From: an uncultured Alphaproteobacteria bacterium
Lineage (GTDB): Bacteria; Pseudomonadota; Alphaproteobacteria; HIMB59; GCA-002718135
Assembly: GCA_902522865.1 (NCBI GenBank)
Contig: CABYXC010000002.1
Span: forward strand, 1-64,000
DNA: 64,000 nucleotides
Direction: 5' to 3'
How positions within the stretch are numbered: the stretch's first letter is position 1; every line of letters starts with the position of its first letter. Made by a program: the position numbers and the translations under genes. The notes beneath the pieces are model-generated. The model saw only the letters and a list, made by a program, of their open reading frames with translations. It made no database searches and was not told where the DNA came from. Shown one piece after another: positions 57,910-64,000 of this stretch.

Positions 57910-57966
57910 ACCTACTTTTTCTGATGTGTTAATAGCCTATCTCTAAACTTCTTATGAACTTAATTT

Positions 57967-58524
57967 ATGGCATCTAATACATTGTCTGGAGACCTAATAT
58001 CTGAAAGGTACGGAGCAGCTCTCTATGATCTTGCTTCTGAAAAAAAATGTATTGATAATATTCTAAATGACTTTGGATTAGTGCAAAAAGCATTGAAAGA
58101 AAGTTCAGAATTGAGACAAGTAATTAAAAGTCCATTAGTAAATTCAGATGAGAAGCTTAATATTTTGTTGAAATTATTTTCTAAAGCAAATTTACATAAT
58201 CTTACGACAACTTTTTTAAAAGTTCTTGATAACAATAAAAGAATTTCAAATATCGGTTCTATTATTTTACAATTTAAAAAAATAAACTCTGAAAAAAGAG
58301 GTGATATTACTGCTGACATAACATCAGCAAACATATTATCTGATGATGAAAAAAATAATATTACAAATCAACTTAAAAAATCTTTAGGTGAAAAATTATC
58401 TCTAAATTTTGATGTTGATGAAGACATTATTGGTGGTTTAATTGTTAAGGTTGGTTCCAAAATGATTGATACATCTATAGCTAATAAAATTAATAAACTT
58501 AAAATTGCAATGAAGGGGGCATAA
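57967..58524 (+). CDS. atpH: ATP synthase delta subunit
   Basis: A 185-residue peripheral stalk protein linking F1 to the F0 b subunits. [19 protein letters not shown] at the N terminus and the C-terminal [21 protein letters not shown] motif are the delta (OSCP) signatures. It is the first gene of the F1 operon, as usual in alphaproteobacteria where F0 genes are elsewhere. It overlaps atpA by one base. Confidence 0.95.
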   Translation: MASNTLSGDLISERYGAALYDLASEKKCIDNILNDFGLVQKALKESSELRQVIKSPLVNSDEKLNILLKLFSKANLHNLTTTFLKVLDNNKRISNIGSIILQFKKINSEKRGDITADITSANILSDDEKNNITNQLKKSLGEKLSLNFDVDEDIIGGLIVKVGSKMIDTSIANKINKLKIAMKGA

Positions 58525-60059
58525 TGGAAATTAAAGCTGCAGAAATATCTTCTGTAATTAAAGACCAAATAGCTAATTTTGAAACTAAAGCGGATGTTGC
58601 TGAGGTTGGAACAGTACTAAGTGTTGGAGACGGAATTGCACGTGTGTATGGTCTTGATCAAGTACAAGCTGGAGAGATGGTAGAATTCCCAGGCGGCATT
58701 AAAGGTATGGCCCTCAACCTTGAAATGGATAACGTTGGTGTTTCAATCTTCGGTGATGATACTGGAATTAAAGAAGGTGATACAGTTAAACGTACAGGAG
58801 AAATTGTTGACGTTCCTGTTGGAAAAGAATTGTTAGGACGTGTTGTTGATGGTTTAGGAAATCCTATTGATGGTAAAGGTCCTATTCAATCTTCTGAAAA
58901 GAGAAGAATTGAATTAAAAGCCCCAGGCATTATTCCTCGTCAAAGTGTATCTGAACCTATGCAGACAGGTATTAAAGCACTTGATGCTCTTGTTCCAGTT
59001 GGAAGAGGACAACGTGAATTAATCATTGGTGACAGACAAACAGGTAAAACTGCTGTTGCTATTGATACAATCTTAAATCAAAAATCTGTAAATCAATCAG
59101 ATAATGAAAAAGAAAAGTTATATTGTATCTATGTCGCAATTGGTCAGAAAAGATCAACAGTTGCTCAAATTGTAAAAACACTAGAAGATAATGGTGCAAT
59201 GGAATATACAATTGTTGTATCTGCAACTGCATCAGAGCCTGCACCGTTGCAATTTTTATCTGCTTATACTGGCTGTACAATGGGTGAGTATTTTAGAGAT
59301 AACGGTATGCATGCATTGATTGTTTATGATGATTTATCAAAGCAAGCTGTTGCTTACAGACAGATGTCTCTATTGTTAAGAAGACCTCCAGGACGTGAAG
59401 CATATCCCGGAGATGTATTTTACATTCATAGTCGTCTTTTAGAAAGAGCTGCCAAAATGAGTGATGAACATGGCGGTGGAAGCTTGACCGCCCTGCCAAT
59501 TATTGAAACTCAAGCAGGAGATTTATCTGCTTATATTCCAACAAATGTTATTTCCATTACTGATGGACAAATATTTTTAGAAACAAACTTATTTTTTGCT
59601 GGTATTCGTCCTGCGATTAACGTTGGTCTTTCTGTAAGTCGTGTTGGTTCTGCAGCTCAAACAAAAGCAATGAAAAAAATTGCTGGTCCTGTAAAACTTG
59701 AATTAGCTCAATATCGTGAGATGGCTGCTTTTGCACAGTTTGCATCAGACTTAGACGCTTCAACGAAACAATTACTTGATCGTGGTGCAAGACTAGTTGA
59801 AATCTTAAAACAAGGTCAGTATTCACCACTAACGGTTTCAGAGCAAGTTGTATCTATTTATGCTGGTGTGTGCGGATATCTTGATAAAGTTGCAGTAGGC
59901 GATGTAGTCAAGTTTGAAGCAGAAGTTTTAAATGAGATTAGAACTAAGCATAGTGATTTATTAGACGCAATTGCCAATGAAAAAGAATTATCTAAAGAAA
60001 ATGATGATAAATTAAAATCAATCTTAGATGATTTGGTTGGAAAGTTTGCAAGTAACTAA
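58524..60059 (+). CDS. atpA: ATP synthase alpha subunit
   Basis: A 511-residue F1 subunit, non-catalytic nucleotide site. Walker A is GDRQTGKT (169-176); the [10 protein letters not shown] lead-in, [13 protein letters not shown] and the arginine-finger region [17 protein letters not shown] are present. A run of G (GGGGG) before the ATG gives a strong Shine-Dalgarno. It starts within the atpH stop and ends three bases before atpG. Confidence 0.98.
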   Translation: MEIKAAEISSVIKDQIANFETKADVAEVGTVLSVGDGIARVYGLDQVQAGEMVEFPGGIKGMALNLEMDNVGVSIFGDDTGIKEGDTVKRTGEIVDVPVGKELLGRVVDGLGNPIDGKGPIQSSEKRRIELKAPGIIPRQSVSEPMQTGIKALDALVPVGRGQRELIIGDRQTGKTAVAIDTILNQKSVNQSDNEKEKLYCIYVAIGQKRSTVAQIVKTLEDNGAMEYTIVVSATASEPAPLQFLSAYTGCTMGEYFRDNGMHALIVYDDLSKQAVAYRQMSLLLRRPPGREAYPGDVFYIHSRLLERAAKMSDEHGGGSLTALPIIETQAGDLSAYIPTNVISITDGQIFLETNLFFAGIRPAINVGLSVSRVGSAAQTKAMKKIAGPVKLELAQYREMAAFAQFASDLDASTKQLLDRGARLVEILKQGQYSPLTVSEQVVSIYAGVCGYLDKVAVGDVVKFEAEVLNEIRTKHSDLLDAIANEKELSKENDDKLKSILDDLVGKFASN

Positions 60060-60062
60060 CTT

Positions 60063-62387
<2,325 letters not shown>

Positions 62388-62388
<1 letters not shown>

Positions 62389-62786
62389 TGGCAACAATTT
62401 CTTTTGATTTAGTTTCTCCAGAAAACCTCATCTTTAATGATGATGTTGGAACTATTATTGTTCCAGGTAAAGATGGTGATCTGGGTGTCTTACCTGGACA
62501 TAGTCAAGTAATGTCCTCATTAAGACCTGGTAGAGTGATGGTTTATAGTGAGGATAAAAATTTAGTTAAATCATTTTTTGTATCAGGTGGTTTTGCTGAA
62601 ATTAATCCAGAGAAATGTATCGTTCTTGCAGAAAGTGTAGTTGAACTAAATTCTTTAGACAAGTCTTCAATTGAAAAAGAAATTGAAGAATTAGGTAGTA
62701 AGGAAAGTAAAGAGTCAGAAGAGCAACTGTCGATAGCAAAAGCTAAATTAGAAGCTATAACTGTAAGTTTTTATGATAAGATTTAA
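62388..62786 (+). CDS. atpC: ATP synthase epsilon subunit
   Basis: A 132-residue F1 stalk and inhibitor subunit. FDLVSPENLIFNDDVGTIIVPGKDGDLGVLPGHS at the N terminus is the beta-sandwich signature; the C-terminal part has the helical hairpin. It is the last gene of atpHAGDC and its end overlaps the convergent amidohydrolase gene by four bases, so no independent terminator fits between them. Confidence 0.95.
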
Positions 62787-63817
62787 TTTCTAGAATTAAC
62801 AGAGTCTATTAAATTTTTTGCATTATTATAAAAAAGATCCTGCTTTTCACTTACCGTTATTTTGCTATTTCGAATTCCTCTTTTCATTGCTCTTAATTGT
62901 TCGTATCTAATAAATGTCATTCGATCATCACAATGACTTAGAGCTAAATTATGATTATCAGAATTTATTGCAGACCAAGCTTTCCCAAAAGTAATATATT
63001 TCCCTCTCATTCTCCCTATCATATCATCAGATCCATACATTATTTTTTCAAGACCAACACCTTGATACAGAGCATCAATTGAATCAGATTCACATACTGT
63101 AGAACAATCATACCAAATATTTTTTAAATCTCTAATTTTCTTAATTCCTTTTTCTAACGCCCAAGCAGAATAACTTCTAGCACAGTGAGCAAGTATCCAT
63201 TTAACGTTAGGATATTTATCACTCAAATAAATTAGGTCATTAATATTATCATCATCGGCAATTGCATCCTTTTTTGCTAAATGCATCATAATGATAAGTC
63301 CAAATTTATCTGCAATTTCTATTTGCTCTTCAGTTATAAAATCTAAAATTTTGCAATTAATTGTATCCTTTGTTTTTGAATAAAATCTATATGGTTTAAA
63401 GCCTTTAATGTTATTTTTTAATAAAAGCCCTTCAATATAATTTTTATCCATATTTGGGTTAATTAAAATTAAGCACTTATTTTCAGTAAGTGTTTTAGTT
63501 TGTTCTAAAATATATTCATTTGAACCTTCAAAGTTACATGGATATTTGAATGGAAAAGGAAAACTTAATCTGTTTACAACTCTATTAGGCATAAGTAATT
63601 GATCTACTTGATCTGCAAATCTCATAGATACTTCACTAAAATATTTTCCTTGAAAATTTCTTTCACCAATATCTTTTTTAGGATCTTGATTAAAGCTCCA
63701 TTTATAAATATGGGTATGAACATCAAAAATATTTTTAGGAACAAAGTTTTCTAACTCTTCATCCCATATTTGTTTATCTAAGCTTGTGATTATTAATTCA
63801 GGATTTTCATTAAACAT
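62783..63817 (-). CDS. Amidohydrolase-2 family metal-dependent hydrolase
   Basis: A 344-residue TIM-barrel protein. FDVHTHIYKW (H34, H36) gives the first two metal ligands, IIMMHLAKKD and ILAHCARSY (barrel strands 5 and 6) carry further histidines, and MYGSDDM contains the late catalytic Asp. This fits the amidohydrolase-2 family, which includes decarboxylases and lactonases; the substrate is unknown. It starts within the end of rppH (eight-base overlap) and ends inside the convergent atpC. Confidence 0.82.
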   Translation of the reverse strand: MFNENPELIITSLDKQIWDEELENFVPKNIFDVHTHIYKWSFNQDPKKDIGERNFQGKYFSEVSMRFADQVDQLLMPNRVVNRLSFPFPFKYPCNFEGSNEYILEQTKTLTENKCLILINPNMDKNYIEGLLLKNNIKGFKPYRFYSKTKDTINCKILDFITEEQIEIADKFGLIIMMHLAKKDAIADDDNINDLIYLSDKYPNVKWILAHCARSYSAWALEKGIKKIRDLKNIWYDCSTVCESDSIDALYQGVGLEKIMYGSDDMIGRMRGKYITFGKAWSAINSDNHNLALSHCDDRMTFIRYEQLRAMKRGIRNSKITVSEKQDLFYNNAKNLIDSVNSRN

Positions 63818-64000
63818 CTGTTAGAACTTTTTTAAATTCACTTTGAATTTTCTGATAAACATTTTTTTTAAATGGCACTGCATTATGAGTAATTTCGTCG
63901 TAATTCATCCATTTCCAATCACTAAATTCAGGATTTTCTGTTCCTACATTTATATCTCTATCATCTCCATTAAAGTTAAATAAAAACCATTTTTGAATTT
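63810..64000 (-). CDS. rppH: RNA pyrophosphohydrolase RppH, C-terminal part (cut by window edge)
   Basis: Sixty-two codons and the stop are visible. The frame reads IQKWFLFNFNGDDRDIN, then ENPEFSDWKW and VPFKKNVYQKIQSEFKK, the C-terminal half of RppH (Nudix family), which converts 5'-triphosphate ends of RNAs to monophosphate to start decay. The Nudix box itself lies beyond the window. The stop is seven bases inside the amidohydrolase gene, showing tight coupling. The neighbour atp operon and rppH are close in many alphaproteobacteria. Confidence 0.88.
   Translation of the reverse strand, partial: IQKWFLFNFNGDDRDINVGTENPEFSDWKWMNYDEITHNAVPFKKNVYQKIQSEFKKVLTDV

Overview
This 64 kb window is strongly AT-rich chromosomal DNA from a streamlined alphaproteobacterium. 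Genes cover nearly all of it, often overlap by 1 to 14 bases even when convergent, and only two stretches near 300 bases lack a gene. The ccmABCDEFGH order, the rpsP-rimM-trmD-rplS and leuCDB-asd blocks, the sdh-mdh-sucCD-sucAB-lpd block, GcrA, CarD next to RpoH, and an F1-only ATP synthase operon all point to Alphaproteobacteria. Base composition and packing suggest a marine SAR11, HIMB59 or AEGEAN-169 type lineage; that placement is inference. I see no transposase, integrase, CRISPR array, phage gene or rRNA.

Layout. 1-5134 (minus): complete cytochrome c maturation cluster ccmA to ccmH, with ccmH cut by the window edge and a 34-codon ccmD. 5140-5540: a small lysine-repeat protein with its own candidate promoter, leader hairpin and two terminators. 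5740-13956 (plus): aconitase, a Suv3-like RNA helicase, a TerB-like protein, ferredoxin, a CarD regulator, a phosphatase-fold protein that has lost its metal ligands, and the heat-shock sigma factor RpoH, followed by a PagL-type lipid A deacylase. 14523-22228: DusA, carbonic anhydrase, PanB, Dxs, an M29 aminopeptidase, a transporter with a 40-residue membrane microprotein, and GcrA. 22367-30957: Pgk, then minus-strand yciB-ftsY-mtaB-dapF, then plus-strand ffh-rpsP-rimM-trmD-rplS. Both SRP GTPases (FtsY and Ffh) are here, and ffh has a folded leader against its ribosome binding site. 30944-35113: leuC-leuD-leuB-asd. 35115-40755: tRNA-Arg(UCG), a nucleoside hydrolase, a DUF924 protein, a family 5 uracil-DNA glycosylase, a transporter, a 46-residue microprotein, ZapE and an alpha/beta hydrolase.

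40751-41042 holds a foldable RNA of about 146 bases with a 6S-like outline, then three AAATTTGG repeats. 41070-53040 is one continuous TCA-cycle block (succinate dehydrogenase, malate dehydrogenase, succinyl-CoA synthetase and all three 2-oxoglutarate dehydrogenase components). With aconitase at 5740 it covers most of the oxidative cycle, and it supplies the respiratory chain that the ccm genes and ATP synthase serve. 53096-57848: a third MFS transporter, then DUF1737, DUF484 and transaldolase (minus), and PriA (plus). 57967-62786: atpHAGDC, the F1 sector without F0. 62783-64000 (minus): an amidohydrolase and the C-terminal end of RppH.

The most interesting points are the apparent pseudo-phosphatase beside rpoH, the structured RNA before sdhC, the lysine-repeat protein, and near-identical acidic tails on ribosomal proteins S16 and L19.
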